Positions 1 to 7,622 of a DNA stretch of 34,681 bases are shown one piece after another. The position numbers and the translations under genes are program-made. Source of the stretch: Coriobacteriia bacterium. GTDB taxonomy: Bacteria; Actinomycetota; Coriobacteriia; Anaerosomatales; JAAXUF01. How positions within the stretch are numbered: position 1 is the stretch's first letter; each line of letters opens with the position of its first letter. The stretch is taken from assembly GCA_013334745.1 (NCBI GenBank), contig JAAXWY010000026.1, forward strand, positions 1 through 34,681. The letters run 5' to 3'. Under the pieces are notes generated by a model. That model ran no database searches, was not told where the DNA came from, and saw nothing but the letters and a program-made list of their open reading frames with translations.

Positions 1-2
1 TT

Positions 3-584
3 ATCGGCGTGTCGATCTACCTCGTCTTGGGCTCCGTGTCACCCAGACCCGCCGACAGCGCGCAAGCGCGTGCTGAGTTCGACTCGGCGATGCGCAAAGC
101 GGGTGTCACCGCGACGTACCCCGGGAATCCGGTCACGCTGACCGACGTGGTCGCGAGCGGATCGCATCCGTTCTCGGCCACCTTCACGGGCGACGAGATC
201 GCTGTGCTCATGAGCACGTTCCCCTACGAGTCGGATGTCGGCGGTGTTCGCGCGAACCTGCGAAACGTCGGCATCTCCGTGCCCGAGCCGGGCTCGGTCA
301 CGATCACGGCGATCATCAACGCCAACGGTGGCACGTACTCCGGTGAGATCGGGATGCCACTCGCCTTCGAGAGCGGAAGGGTGACGACATCGGGCGTGAG
401 CTCACTCAACGTCGAAGGCATGCCCACGACAGATGCCCAGAAGTCGATGGCCGGCGACGCATTCACGACCTACTTCAACGAGTACCTCAAGGCGGCCCCC
501 GGCCTGTCCCTGGACTCCGCGGTCATCACAGCCGATGGCGTCGTGGTCAGCGGCACCGCGCCGGATTCGCTGACCTACCCGTAA
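3..584 (+). CDS. Hypothetical exported or membrane-anchored protein, C-terminal part (5' end outside window)
   Basis: The reading frame is already open at the first bases of the window (codons from base 3), so the true start lies upstream; an internal GTG at 9 has no ribosome binding site. The visible N-terminus is hydrophobic (IYLVLGSV) and looks like the end of a signal or membrane segment. The remaining roughly 180 residues are soluble and rich in Gly, Thr, Ser and Val, with alternating patterns that suggest beta structure. There are no cysteines and no catalytic motif I recognise. The frame ends in TAA eight bases before the convergent flavoprotein gene. I do not recognise the family; an extracytoplasmic location is an inference from the hydrophobic start. 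Confidence 0.6.
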   Translation: MGVSIYLVLGSVSPRPADSAQARAEFDSAMRKAGVTATYPGNPVTLTDVVASGSHPFSATFTGDEIAVLMSTFPYESDVGGVRANLRNVGISVPEPGSVTITAIINANGGTYSGEIGMPLAFESGRVTTSGVSSLNVEGMPTTDAQKSMAGDAFTTYFNEYLKAAPGLSLDSAVITADGVVVSGTAPDSLTYP

Positions 585-592
585 CGTCGGTT

Positions 593-1168
593 CTACTCGG
601 CGAGCTTTTCGAGCGCCCAGGCCATGTTCATGCCGAGGTTGCGCATCGTGCGCACGCCCTCGTCATCGTCCTGGACCTCACCCTTATCGCGCCCGATCCC
701 GATGTTCCAGTACGTCGAACCGACGACGACCATCTGTGTGTACAGGAAGAAGTGGTTGAGGGTGTCGAACGCGTGGATGGCCCCGCCGCGCCGCACCGCC
801 ACCACACCGGCACCCACCTTGCGCGTGAAGAGGCCGCCGTTGGATCCGGACACGTAGCCCGCCCGGTCGATGATCGCCTTCATCTCGGCGCTGACGTCGG
901 TGAAGTACGTGGGGCTGCCGAGAATGATCCCGTCGGCGTCTTGGAGCCGCTCGATGACCTCGTCGCCGAAGTCCTTGCGTCCGTGGCAGCGGCGGTCCTG
1001 CTTCTTTCGGCACTTCATGCATGCGGTGCAGCCGCGCACGTCCTTGCCCGCCAGCTCGATGAGCTCGCATTCGATCCCGGCATCGCGCAGCGGGCCGAAC
1101 ACCATCTCGATGAGTTGAGCGGTGTTGCCGCCCTTTCGCGCCGAACCGTTGACTGCGATGACCTTCAT
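593..1168 (-). CDS. Iron-sulfur flavoprotein (flavodoxin-fold NAD(P)H-dependent FMN reductase family)
   Basis: A 191-residue cytoplasmic redox protein. It opens with a flavodoxin-like FMN-binding start (MKVIAVNGSARKGGNT) and has the GSPTYF loop typical of NADPH-dependent FMN reductases. A compact cysteine cluster, C47-x2-C50-x2-C53-x7-C61, matches the motif of the iron-sulfur flavoproteins known from methanogens and other anaerobes, which carry one [4Fe-4S] cluster and FMN. The start at 1168 is preceded by AGGGGGAG; longer in-frame starts lack such a site. It is the last gene of a leftward set headed by degV, with a 45-base gap to the preceding membrane protein. A role in electron transfer or in O2 or peroxide detoxification is inferred from the family; the physiological donor cannot be read from the sequence. 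Confidence 0.88.
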   Translation of the reverse strand: MKVIAVNGSARKGGNTAQLIEMVFGPLRDAGIECELIELAGKDVRGCTACMKCRKKQDRRCHGRKDFGDEVIERLQDADGIILGSPTYFTDVSAEMKAIIDRAGYVSGSNGGLFTRKVGAGVVAVRRGGAIHAFDTLNHFFLYTQMVVVGSTYWNIGIGRDKGEVQDDDEGVRTMRNLGMNMAWALEKLAE

Positions 1169-1213
1169 GGTGGCTCCCCCTTGTTCATACGCCGGTGGCT
1201 CACACCGCACCGG

Positions 1214-1747
1214 TTAGTCGATCTCGTGCTCCACGGCGTCGAGATCCGCCGGCGTCTTGGCAAATGCAGCGTGCCAATAGATGCGGTCCGCATAGACCAA
1301 CGCAGTACCCACGGCGACGTAGATGACCGCCAGGACGTCACGCCCCCACGGGATGATGTCGCGGCTGTCGGCAAGGATCGAGTGCCGCAGTGCGATCCCG
1401 CCACCCATCATCACCGCGATGAATATCCACGACTTGAACGAGAAGAAGCCGAAGTAGCAGGCGTTGCCTCGCGCATGGATGCGCGCGACCGCCTTGCGGG
1501 CGTAGTTGTTGAGGATGTAGCGCTCTTTGGTCAGCCCGATGAAGATCGCGATGGCGACGATGAGTGGCAGCCAACGGTCGTGCAGGAACATCGCTCCGCG
1601 GATGAGAAGGATGCTGGCACCCACCAGCCAGATGATCGCCGCCGAGAACAACTGGACGCGCACCGAGGCGCGGGGCTCAAGGCGGCGAAACCAGGAGGTC
1701 GGGCGGGCGTCAGGCGTCTTCGACACGGGAGCGGGGTTGTCTGTCAT
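1214..1747 (-). CDS. Hypothetical membrane protein, about four transmembrane segments
   Basis: A 177-residue protein with a polar Pro-rich N-terminus. Hydrophobic stretches lie near residues 33-53, 60-76, 107-125 and 138-157. A basic, aromatic loop (residues about 77-106, KERYILNNYARKAVARIHARG) separates the second and third segments. No cysteine cluster, transporter signature or catalytic motif is visible. The start at 1747 (MTDNPAP) is the most natural; an in-frame ATG at 1756 adds three residues, and neither has a strong ribosome binding site. It sits between a 79-residue membrane protein (37-base gap) and the iron-sulfur flavoprotein (45-base gap), probably in one transcript. I do not recognise the family. 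Confidence 0.7.
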   Translation of the reverse strand: MTDNPAPVSKTPDARPTSWFRRLEPRASVRVQLFSAAIIWLVGASILLIRGAMFLHDRWLPLIVAIAIFIGLTKERYILNNYARKAVARIHARGNACYFGFFSFKSWIFIAVMMGGGIALRHSILADSRDIIPWGRDVLAVIYVAVGTALVYADRIYWHAAFAKTPADLDAVEHEID

Positions 1748-1784
1748 GAGGCGCATTCTAGCAAGCGCCGCGCCGAGCGCCGCA

Positions 1785-2024
1785 TCAGGCACCAAGCGCG
1801 CGCCACACAGCCACCCCCACGGCGCCAAGCGCCACGAGCAGCCCTACGCTCGCGAGCACCCTGACGCGCTTCGTCATCGAGTCCTCGGACACCGACCCAC
1901 CGCTGCGACCTCGCTTGAGGACCACGCGCGCAACGGGCTCGCTCTTCCACACCATCAGCCCGAAGTAGGCGGCGGCCACGCCGGCGAGGACCGCGATCAT
2001 CGACCACTTGAGGATCGGGTTCAC
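1785..2024 (-). CDS. Small two-TM hypothetical protein, translationally coupled to degV
   Basis: A 79-residue protein with a hydrophobic helix near residues 5-25, a basic and polar linker (KRGRSGGSVSEDS) and a second helix near residues 55-77. It starts with GTG at 2024, and its first bases overlap the degV stop in the 4-base GTGA arrangement. This overlap is the main evidence that it is real and co-translated with degV. No motif points to a function. It could be a small membrane partner of the neighbouring membrane protein or of DegV, but that is speculation. Confidence 0.65.
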   Translation of the reverse strand: MNPILKWSMIAVLAGVAAAYFGLMVWKSEPVARVVLKRGRSGGSVSEDSMTKRVRVLASVGLLVALGAVGVAVWRALGA

Positions 2025-2881
2025 CGCAGCGCTCGCTCGGTCTCGTAGGCGATCGCGACGGCAGGGCCGACGTGCAGGCCGACGACCGCGCTGACGGGTA
2101 TCACGCGCACCGCCGAGCCGACGACCGGCTCTATGTACTCCGTCGCGAACGCCTGCGCCGGGCCCGGCTCCCCGATGTAGTGGACGATCACTCGGCGCAG
2201 ACCGTTCGCGGCGACATCATCGGCGAACGCGCGTGCCATCTCGGCGACGGCTTTCCCGCGCGTGCGCACCTTCGCGAACGTCGTGGTCTCGCCGTTCTCG
2301 ACAGTGAGGATCGGCTTGATCTGCAGCAACCCACCGAGCAGAGCCGACGCGGCGCCGATCCGGCCGCCGCGACGCAGGTACTCCAGCGACTCGGGCATGA
2401 ACAGGTACCGGGTGCGAGCGACGGTCTCCCGCGCGCTCTCGATACACCGCTCGATCGTCTCGCCGGCCTGCGCGGCCTTCGCCGCGGCAAGTACCGCGAA
2501 ACCCTCCTGCATCGAGTTGGATCCGGTGTCGAAGAGCTCGACGCGGGCTCCGGGGATCTCGGATCGGAGCATGTCTGCGGCTATGCGCGCCGCCTCGAGT
2601 GTGCCGCTCATCTTGCGCGACACGAACACCCCGAGCACCTCACTGCCGCCCTCGACAGCGCGACGGAACGCCGAGAGGAACGCATCGACAGCCGGCTGGG
2701 ACGATGTCGGCAACGTGCGCATATCGGCCAGACGGCGGTAGAAGTCGGCCATATCCAGGTCGACATCAAGAACGTTCGCGTCTCCGTCGTTGATGTAGAG
2801 CGAGACCACGTCGATTCCTGCGGCGGCAGCGTCCTCGGCGGGAATCGATGCCAGTGAATCGGTGATGAGCGTGACGGCCAT
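2021..2881 (-). CDS. DegV family fatty-acid-binding protein (first of two paralogues)
   Basis: A 286-residue protein. DegV/FakB proteins are cytoplasmic and bind a fatty acid, in some bacteria presenting it to a fatty acid kinase. Family features include the opening VTLITDSLASIP, the TLPTSSQPAV segment, SRKMSGTLEAAR, the RRGGRIG loop near the middle and the terminal LHVGPAVAIAYE (usually HxGPG in the family). The start at 2881 has AAGGAG seven bases upstream; a longer frame reaching 3001 has no such site and runs into the divergent promoter region. It heads a leftward operon with a GTGA overlap to the next gene. No FakA/DAK-type kinase is in the window, so coupling to fatty acid phosphorylation is not shown here. 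A second DegV lies at 6658-7500. Confidence 0.9.
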   Translation of the reverse strand: MAVTLITDSLASIPAEDAAAAGIDVVSLYINDGDANVLDVDLDMADFYRRLADMRTLPTSSQPAVDAFLSAFRRAVEGGSEVLGVFVSRKMSGTLEAARIAADMLRSEIPGARVELFDTGSNSMQEGFAVLAAAKAAQAGETIERCIESARETVARTRYLFMPESLEYLRRGGRIGAASALLGGLLQIKPILTVENGETTTFAKVRTRGKAVAEMARAFADDVAANGLRRVIVHYIGEPGPAQAFATEYIEPVVGSAVRVIPVSAVVGLHVGPAVAIAYETERALR

Positions 2882-2959
2882 CGTCGCTCCTTGTTGTACC
2901 GTCCGGTCAGGTTCAGCTCCAACGATACACGACGCGACGCTGGCACGGCACATCGCGAT

Positions 2960-2967
2960 GGGTATAC
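2960..2967 (+). promoter_or_regulatory. GGGTATAC promoter-like element upstream of carbamate kinase
   Basis: GGGTATAC lies 74 bases before the arcC start, in the 160-base gap between divergent degV and arcC. The same element occurs at four other intergenic sites in this window (4074, 19768, 21729, 31774), always 42-92 bases upstream of a rightward start codon. TATAC would serve as a -10 hexamer with an extended G-rich 5' side; I see no convincing -35 box. Its GTATAC core is self-complementary, so it could also act on the degV side or bind a dimeric regulator. Confidence 0.45.
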
Positions 2968-3041
2968 GGTAGAGGTCTGATTCGATACACCTCATCCGCA
3001 TTCCCGCACGAGGACTGGTGCGGCATCAGGAAGCAGCGATC

Positions 3042-4010
3042 ATGAGCGCAGCACTCACCGACCCGGTCGGACGAACCATCGTTGTCGCCCTGGGTGGCAA
3101 CGCAATGGCGCGCGCCACCGACACCCCGGGAATCGAGTCACAGTTCCAACGCGCAGACGAGGCGATGGCTCACGTGGCCGGCCTCGTGGCCGAGGGAGCT
3201 CGAGTCGTGCTCACGCACGGCAACGGGCCCGTGGTCGGCGACATCCTTATGCGCGGAGAGGCCGCGTGCGAACTCGTTCCGCCGATGCCGCTGTTCATCG
3301 CCGACGCGGACTCCGAGGGTGGCATCGGTCTCATGCTCCAGCAGGTTCTTGGTAACCGTTTGCGGCTGCGCGGCGTCGTGGTGCCCATCGCGACCGTCGT
3401 CACGCAGGTTGTCGTTGCCGAAAACGACCCTGCGTTCATGAAGCCGACCAAGCCCATCGGTCCGTACTTCCAGAAGGATGAGGCGCATCTGCTCGCCGAT
3501 GAGCGTGGATGGCGGATCGCCGAGGAGCCCGGCCGTGGCTGGCGCCGCGTCGTGGCGTCACCGCGACCCCGCCGCATCATCGAGACACCCGCCGTCCGTG
3601 CGCTCGTCAACGCCGGCGTCGTGGCCATCGCAGCCGGCGGAGGCGGCGTCCCGGTGGTCGAGGACGAGGACGGGCTGCTGAGGGGCGTCGATGCGGTCAT
3701 CGACAAAGACTGGGCGAGCGCGGTGCTCGCCGCTGAGATCTCCGCCGAGGCCTTCGTCATCCTCATGGAGGCCGACGCCGTCTACGACGGATGGGGCACC
3801 GAGGCGCAGCAGCGACTCGACCGCATCACTCCCTCTCAGGCCAGCGCCTTGCTCGCGAGCGGAGCGCTGCCGGCGGGCAGTATCGGTCCCAAGGTTGCGG
3901 CCGCTTCGTGGTTCGCCGAAAAGACCGGTAATGACGCCCTCATCTGCCGCGGCGAGGACCTCACGGCGGCACTTTCCGGCCGGGCCGGCACGCGATTCTG
4001 CGCGCGCTGA
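3042..4010 (+). CDS. arcC: Carbamate kinase
   Basis: A 322-residue member of the amino acid kinase superfamily. The enzyme interconverts ATP plus carbamate and ADP plus carbamoyl phosphate, usually making ATP at the end of arginine, agmatine or purine fermentation. Diagnostic segments are VVALGGNAM near the N-terminus, LTHGNGPVVGDIL, the KPTKPIGP loop, AGGGGVPVV, the KDWASAVLA segment and SIGPKVAAASWF near the end. The start at 3042 follows AGGAAG; an upstream in-frame GTG at 3018 lacks a good site. No arcA or arcB is adjacent, but ornithine aminotransferase is encoded 17 kb away, so an arginine/ornithine link is possible. The gene appears to be a single transcription unit divergent from degV. 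Confidence 0.93.
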   Translation: MSAALTDPVGRTIVVALGGNAMARATDTPGIESQFQRADEAMAHVAGLVAEGARVVLTHGNGPVVGDILMRGEAACELVPPMPLFIADADSEGGIGLMLQQVLGNRLRLRGVVVPIATVVTQVVVAENDPAFMKPTKPIGPYFQKDEAHLLADERGWRIAEEPGRGWRRVVASPRPRRIIETPAVRALVNAGVVAIAAGGGGVPVVEDEDGLLRGVDAVIDKDWASAVLAAEISAEAFVILMEADAVYDGWGTEAQQRLDRITPSQASALLASGALPAGSIGPKVAAASWFAEKTGNDALICRGEDLTAALSGRAGTRFCAR

Positions 4011-4031
4011 GCACGGAGTCCTCCACAAAGT

Positions 4032-4081
4032 TGTGAAATCTATGTGACCCCCTACCGCCTCAGCCGCAAATGGGGGTATAC
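4032..4081 (+). promoter_or_regulatory. Promoter region of the 71-residue protein and ferredoxin operon: TGTGA direct repeat and GGGTATAC
   Basis: Two copies of TGTGA at 4032-4036 and 4043-4047 are spaced by 11 bases. GGGTATAC follows at 4074-4081, 58 bases before the start at 4140. The second element matches those at 2960, 19768, 21729 and 31774. The 11-base spacing resembles sites for OmpR/PhoB-type regulators, but only two units are present, so chance is possible. Confidence 0.4.
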
Positions 4082-4139
4082 AGGTGTTCGCGGTCGGCGC
4101 ACGGAGGAGACTCGGCCGCGAGTCAGTACGGAGGGATTC

Positions 4140-4355
4140 ATGAAGTCGACAGTTGATCGCTTCGCGTCCGATCCGCACGATGCCGAGCAGGGCGCGGTCC
4201 TCGGGGCGGACCAGCCATCTGATGTCCCGGGCATGCTTGCCGGGCGTATCGGCGACCTATGGGCTTCCGAGGAGCGCTCGCGCCGCAAGGAGCGCACCGG
4301 TCGCCTGATGATGCAAGCAGCCAGCTCCGATGAGGAGCCCGAGCAGAGGTCCTGA
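4140..4355 (+). CDS. Small hypothetical protein (71 aa) joined to the ferredoxin gene
   Basis: The start at 4140 has GGAGG at proper spacing, and the stop TGA at 4353-4355 directly abuts the ATG of the next gene, so the two are almost certainly co-translated. The protein is hydrophilic and highly charged, rich in Asp, Glu, Arg and Ser. A likely helical segment lies around residues 40-60 (MLAGRIGDLWASEERSRRK). It has no cysteines, no membrane segment and no signal peptide. I do not recognise it; a role as an accessory or assembly partner of the downstream iron-sulfur protein is inferred only from the junction. Confidence 0.65.
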   Translation: MKSTVDRFASDPHDAEQGAVLGADQPSDVPGMLAGRIGDLWASEERSRRKERTGRLMMQAASSDEEPEQRS

Positions 4356-5192
4356 ATGTGCCAGTTCTGCGTTGAGCACGGCGAGGGCAAGCGCTGGTAC
4401 CTCCAGGCCGAGAACTACTCGGCCGACCTCGCCAGTGACCTGAGCCGCCGACAGTACATGGTGGACTTCATCAGCGGGTTCGATACCATGCGCGCCAACG
4501 CGGTGACCGCGGGCGAGATCCTGCTCAAGCTGCCCAAGCCTGTCGCGCGGCTCACCAGCAGCGCCGTTTCCAAGCGCATGCAGAAGAACCACTTCGGCCA
4601 GCCACTCCCGCTCGAAGACGTCGAGCAGGTCTTCGACCTGGCGACCAGCATCACCGCGATTCCCTGTGTCTGCCGTATGCACGAGCCTAATCGCACCGCC
4701 GATGAGGTCTGCATTCTGGTCACCACCACGCCGATGGAGAGCGTTCTCCTCGAGGGATTCAAGGACTACGACAACGGGCCCGATCTCGACGACTTCCACA
4801 CGCTGACCAAGGATGAGGCGATGGGCCTCGCGCGTGCGTGCGAAGAGCGCGGCCTCATGCACTCCATCTGGACGTTTCACACCCCCTTCACCGCCGCGAT
4901 CTGCAACTGCAACCTCAGTAGCGGCTGCATGGCGATGAAGATGACCGCGACCTACGGCGTGAAGGTCATGTGGCGTGGCGAAACGGTGGTGCAGCTCGAT
5001 GAAGAGCGGTGCACGCACTGCGGCGCCTGCGCCCGCATCTGTCCGTTCTCGGCGATCGATGCCGCCCGCGGGCGCGTGACGGTGCGGACCGAGGACTGCT
5101 GGGGCTGTGGCATCTGCCGGACCGCATGTCGATACGAAGCAATGACTCTCACCGATCGCAGGAGCGTGCCCTCTGTAGCCACGCTCTGGTAG
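4356..5192 (+). CDS. Multi-cluster 4Fe-4S ferredoxin-domain protein with extra cysteine motifs
   Basis: A 278-residue cytoplasmic protein. The C-terminus has two classical [4Fe-4S] motifs, C219-x2-C222-x2-C225-x3-C229-P and C248-x2-C251-x2-C254-x3-C258. Outside this domain it carries three further cysteine groups: MCQFC at the N-terminus (C2, C5), C104-x-C106 with C119, and C183-x-C185 with C191. These could bind an additional cluster or metal. The start WYLQAENYS matches, as I remember it, a family of uncharacterised ferredoxin-like proteins of anaerobes. The ATG at 4356 follows the previous stop without a gap. No partner oxidoreductase is encoded nearby, so its redox partner is unknown. Confidence 0.85.
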   Translation: MCQFCVEHGEGKRWYLQAENYSADLASDLSRRQYMVDFISGFDTMRANAVTAGEILLKLPKPVARLTSSAVSKRMQKNHFGQPLPLEDVEQVFDLATSITAIPCVCRMHEPNRTADEVCILVTTTPMESVLLEGFKDYDNGPDLDDFHTLTKDEAMGLARACEERGLMHSIWTFHTPFTAAICNCNLSSGCMAMKMTATYGVKVMWRGETVVQLDEERCTHCGACARICPFSAIDAARGRVTVRTEDCWGCGICRTACRYEAMTLTDRRSVPSVATLW

Positions 5193-5227
5193 GCGTGGGT
5201 GCGCAACCGGCGTGACCCCGGGCATGA

Positions 5228-5265
5228 GTGGGCCCGCCGATGGGGATGGACACCGGCGGGCCACT
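5228..5265. terminator. Hairpin between convergent genes, probable bidirectional terminator
   Basis: GGCCCGCCG at 5231-5239 pairs with CGGCGGGCC at 5254-5262 (nine base pairs, 14-base loop). It lies in the gap between the ferredoxin gene and the convergent gene at 5273. There is no strong T-run on either side, so its efficiency is uncertain. Confidence 0.6.
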
Positions 5266-5272
5266 AGGTTCC

Positions 5273-5806
5273 TTATACCGCTTCTTGGTTACTAGGGTGT
5301 TTCCGCTGTTTCCCGACTATGAAGCAGGCGGCTGTGCGAGCGTCGAACGAGTCGCCCTTGCCCCCGGTGTTGGCGAGGATCGCCTGACCGAGCGCAATGG
5401 ACTTCGCGTGACCGTCATCTTCCTCGCACGTAGGGCACAGATAGACCCCAAGCAGGAGCCCGTCGTCTCGCCAGACCTCCACCACGTACTCCCACTGCCA
5501 TCTCGAGAGTGGATCGGCGCCGAGAACCTCACCCGCAGCATCAGCAGGACCAGCAATCCCCTGATCGTAGTTCTCCCGCTCCGGCCATGGCGGCACCCCT
5601 GGATCGAGCACCCATGACAGCACTGCTTGTGCGGTTGTCGCCACCGATTCATCCGAGTCGAGGCACGCGGCGGACAGCCAGGTCGGCCGCATCTCGCAGT
5701 CGACATGCGCGAGCATCGACACGGCTCGTAGCCGAGTCGCTCGACTCGTAGACAGCAGAGTGCTCTCTAGCACACGAAGCACGCGAGGATCGTCTTCTCT
5801 ACCCAT
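5273..5806 (-). CDS. Hypothetical protein, possibly with HEAT-like N-terminal helices
   Basis: A 177-residue soluble protein. The N-terminal third (LRVLESTLLSTSRATRLRAV, then a second helix pair) reads like short alpha-helical repeats of the HEAT type, but this is weak. The C-terminal part contains an isolated C-x2-C pair (LCPTCEEDDGH). The start ATG at 5806 has GGAGG upstream at somewhat long spacing. The sequence lacks recognisable catalytic motifs, and the gene stands alone between a convergent terminator and the PASTA gene. Its wording (many Trp, Ser and Thr residues) differs slightly from its neighbours, which may hint at later acquisition; this is not quantified. Confidence 0.6.
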   Translation of the reverse strand: MGREDDPRVLRVLESTLLSTSRATRLRAVSMLAHVDCEMRPTWLSAACLDSDESVATTAQAVLSWVLDPGVPPWPERENYDQGIAGPADAAGEVLGADPLSRWQWEYVVEVWRDDGLLLGVYLCPTCEEDDGHAKSIALGQAILANTGGKGDSFDARTAACFIVGKQRKHPSNQEAV

Positions 5807-5877
5807 GGTGGCACCACCTCCCGCAGATGACGCTAGCGCAGGGGTCTGACACAGATCGATCGCCCATCACTTCGTGA

Positions 5878-6570
5878 CTAGCGATCCACGGTGATCTGAA
5901 TCTGGACGTCTCCACCCTCCACAACGTCATCGCCGCCGAGCGGCCACTGGCTGTGAACGATGCCCGGGTTCCCGAATGCGGGGGCGTAACTGAGTACAGG
6001 CCGCAGACCAAGATCGGCCAGCGCCGCCTTGGCGCTCTTCTCGGTGCGTCCGACCAAGTCGGGCACCGTGACCGTGGGCTTCTGACTCGGCCGCAACTGC
6101 ACGAGCATCCCCACGGAGCCGCCAGGCTCGAGCGCGGAGCCGCCACTCGGATTCTGTCGAAAGACCGTGCCGGCCGGTTGAGATGTCCCGTACACGACGG
6201 TCACCGAGGCCTTGTAGCCGGCCGCCTCAACAGCCGCGACCGCTGCGGAGCGGCTCATGCCGATCACGTCCGGAACCACGGGTCCCGCCTCGGCGGTCTC
6301 GGTGGCGACTTCACCCTCGGTCGTTTCTGGCTCGATCGTGCCCGGCCCTTCCGCAGTGACGGTGATTTCGCTGGACGTGGTCACGGACCTCGTGTCGGGC
6401 ACAGTGCCCACGCCGCCGAGGTACTGCCATATGAGCCAGATGATGATGAGCAGCAGAATCGCCAGAGCGATCCACGGCGCCGCGCTCGAACGCGTGCGCT
6501 TCTCTTCCTGCTCCTCGGGTTCGGTGGTCTCTTCGAGAGGCTCTTCGTCAGGTCCGACGCCCTGCGTCAT
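5878..6570 (-). CDS. Membrane-anchored PASTA-domain protein
   Basis: A 230-residue protein. An acidic cytoplasmic N-terminus (about 30 residues, rich in Glu) precedes one transmembrane helix near residues 33-50 (ALAILLLIIIWLIW). A Thr/Glu-rich linker and two PASTA domains follow: one opening VPDVIGMSRSAAVAAVEAAG and one opening VPDLVGRTEKSAKAALADLG. PASTA domains bind peptidoglycan fragments or beta-lactams and are usually the outer part of PknB-type kinases or PBPs; here no kinase or transpeptidase domain is attached. The start at 6570 follows GGGGGA, and longer frames lack a site. It is likely a cell-wall sensing or scaffold protein. It lies 87 bases downstream of the second degV. Confidence 0.85.
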   Translation of the reverse strand: MTQGVGPDEEPLEETTEPEEQEEKRTRSSAAPWIALAILLLIIIWLIWQYLGGVGTVPDTRSVTTSSEITVTAEGPGTIEPETTEGEVATETAEAGPVVPDVIGMSRSAAVAAVEAAGYKASVTVVYGTSQPAGTVFRQNPSGGSALEPGGSVGMLVQLRPSQKPTVTVPDLVGRTEKSAKAALADLGLRPVLSYAPAFGNPGIVHSQWPLGGDDVVEGGDVQIQITVDR

Positions 6571-6657
6571 CGTTTCCCCCGGAATCGTCGACACGACCGG
6601 TGTGTGGTCCGACGCAAGTGTACCCCGCACGCCCACACCTGCCGATAGGAACCGTCG

Positions 6658-7500
6658 CTACTCGCTGGGCAGGACCGCTACACCCCACCCGGTGCCCGTG
6701 TGCGTCGAGATCACCGAGCCCGTCTCATAGATCACGAGTTCGTCGACGGTGTAGCGCTCCCGAAGCCACTGGGCGATCTCGTTGGCACGCTCGAGTGAGA
6801 GGGCCTGCCCCACCGCAAATCGTCCACGTCGGTGCTCGCCCATCTGCTGGGCGACCCAGTCCATCGTGTAGGCGAGCGCCGCCTTCTCGCCGCGGCTACG
6901 CTCGAGCGGCAGGAACTCGCCGTTCGAGTCGACGGTAAAGGTGACTTTCAGCTTGAGCATTGCACCGAGAAACGCTCCCACCTTCCCGATGCGCCCCCCG
7001 CGAGAGAGGTTCTCGAGCGAGTCGAGTCCCACGATCAACTTGACGCGCTCACGCACGAGCGCCAAGCGGTCGAGCGCCGCCTGCGCTGAGAGCCCTTCTG
7101 CTGCTGAGCGTGCGGCGTCCATGACCTGCCATGCGAGGCCCCAGGATAGGTTGAGCGAGTCGAAGACATGCACCCTTCCGGCGAACTGCTCGGCGGCCTG
7201 AGTGGCCGCACCGATCGTGCCGGACAGGTTGTGTGAGATGTGAACCGAGACGACGCTCTCGGCGGTCTGAAGCGCGCGTTCGTATGCTTCGACGAAGGCG
7301 CCGATCGAGGGCGTCGAGGTCGTCGGCAACGATGGTGCAGCCACCATGCGTTCAAAGAACTCCGCTTGGCTCAGCACGCCATCGGTGAAGCTCTCTTCGC
7401 CGAAGAGCACCGACAGCGGAACGACTGTGATGTTGCGCTCAGCCGCCATATCCGCGGCGATGTCTGCAGTACTGTCTGTGACCACCGCGAACGACGGCAC
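6658..7500 (-). CDS. DegV family fatty-acid-binding protein (second paralogue)
   Basis: A 280-residue protein beginning at a GTG at 7500 (MPSFAVVTDSTAD), preceded by AGGGGA at six bases; the frame is open further upstream but without a site and into non-coding sequence. Typical DegV features are TDSTADIAADMA, SLPTTSTPSIGAF, SHNLSGTIGAA, LSRGGRIGKVGAFLGAMLKL and the terminal THTGTGWGVAVLP. It shares the family layout with the copy at 2021-2881 but is clearly divergent, so the two probably bind different acyl chains (inference from FakB pairs in other bacteria). The upstream gap (7501-7622) separates it from the ABC permease gene and should hold its promoter; no clear -10/-35 pair is visible. 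Confidence 0.88.
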   Translation of the reverse strand: MPSFAVVTDSTADIAADMAAERNITVVPLSVLFGEESFTDGVLSQAEFFERMVAAPSLPTTSTPSIGAFVEAYERALQTAESVVSVHISHNLSGTIGAATQAAEQFAGRVHVFDSLNLSWGLAWQVMDAARSAAEGLSAQAALDRLALVRERVKLIVGLDSLENLSRGGRIGKVGAFLGAMLKLKVTFTVDSNGEFLPLERSRGEKAALAYTMDWVAQQMGEHRRGRFAVGQALSLERANEIAQWLRERYTVDELVIYETGSVISTHTGTGWGVAVLPSE

Positions 7501-7622
7501 CGTTGTCCCCTGTGATGACACTGCAATCGCCCACTCTCGTCGCCGGCCCGAACTAAGAATCCTCGGTAAGTCGAGCGTAGCAGACAGAGCGGCATCAGAA
7601 TGCGCGGAATCGGCGGGCGGCC

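Noticed and set aside
752-1864. Long plus-strand open frame (370 codons)
   Set aside because: It runs opposite the flavoprotein and membrane protein genes, whose motifs and starts are convincing; its protein is Arg/His-rich and low in hydrophobic structure.
2960-2967. SigB/SigF-type promoter (GGGTAT with GTTT -35)
   Set aside because: None of the five sites has a GTTT-like box 12-17 bases upstream, so this class is not supported.
4257-5264. Long minus-strand open frame (335 codons) opposite the ferredoxin gene
   Set aside because: The plus strand encodes clear iron-sulfur motifs with a good start; the minus frame is a high-GC shadow without a ribosome binding site or known domains.
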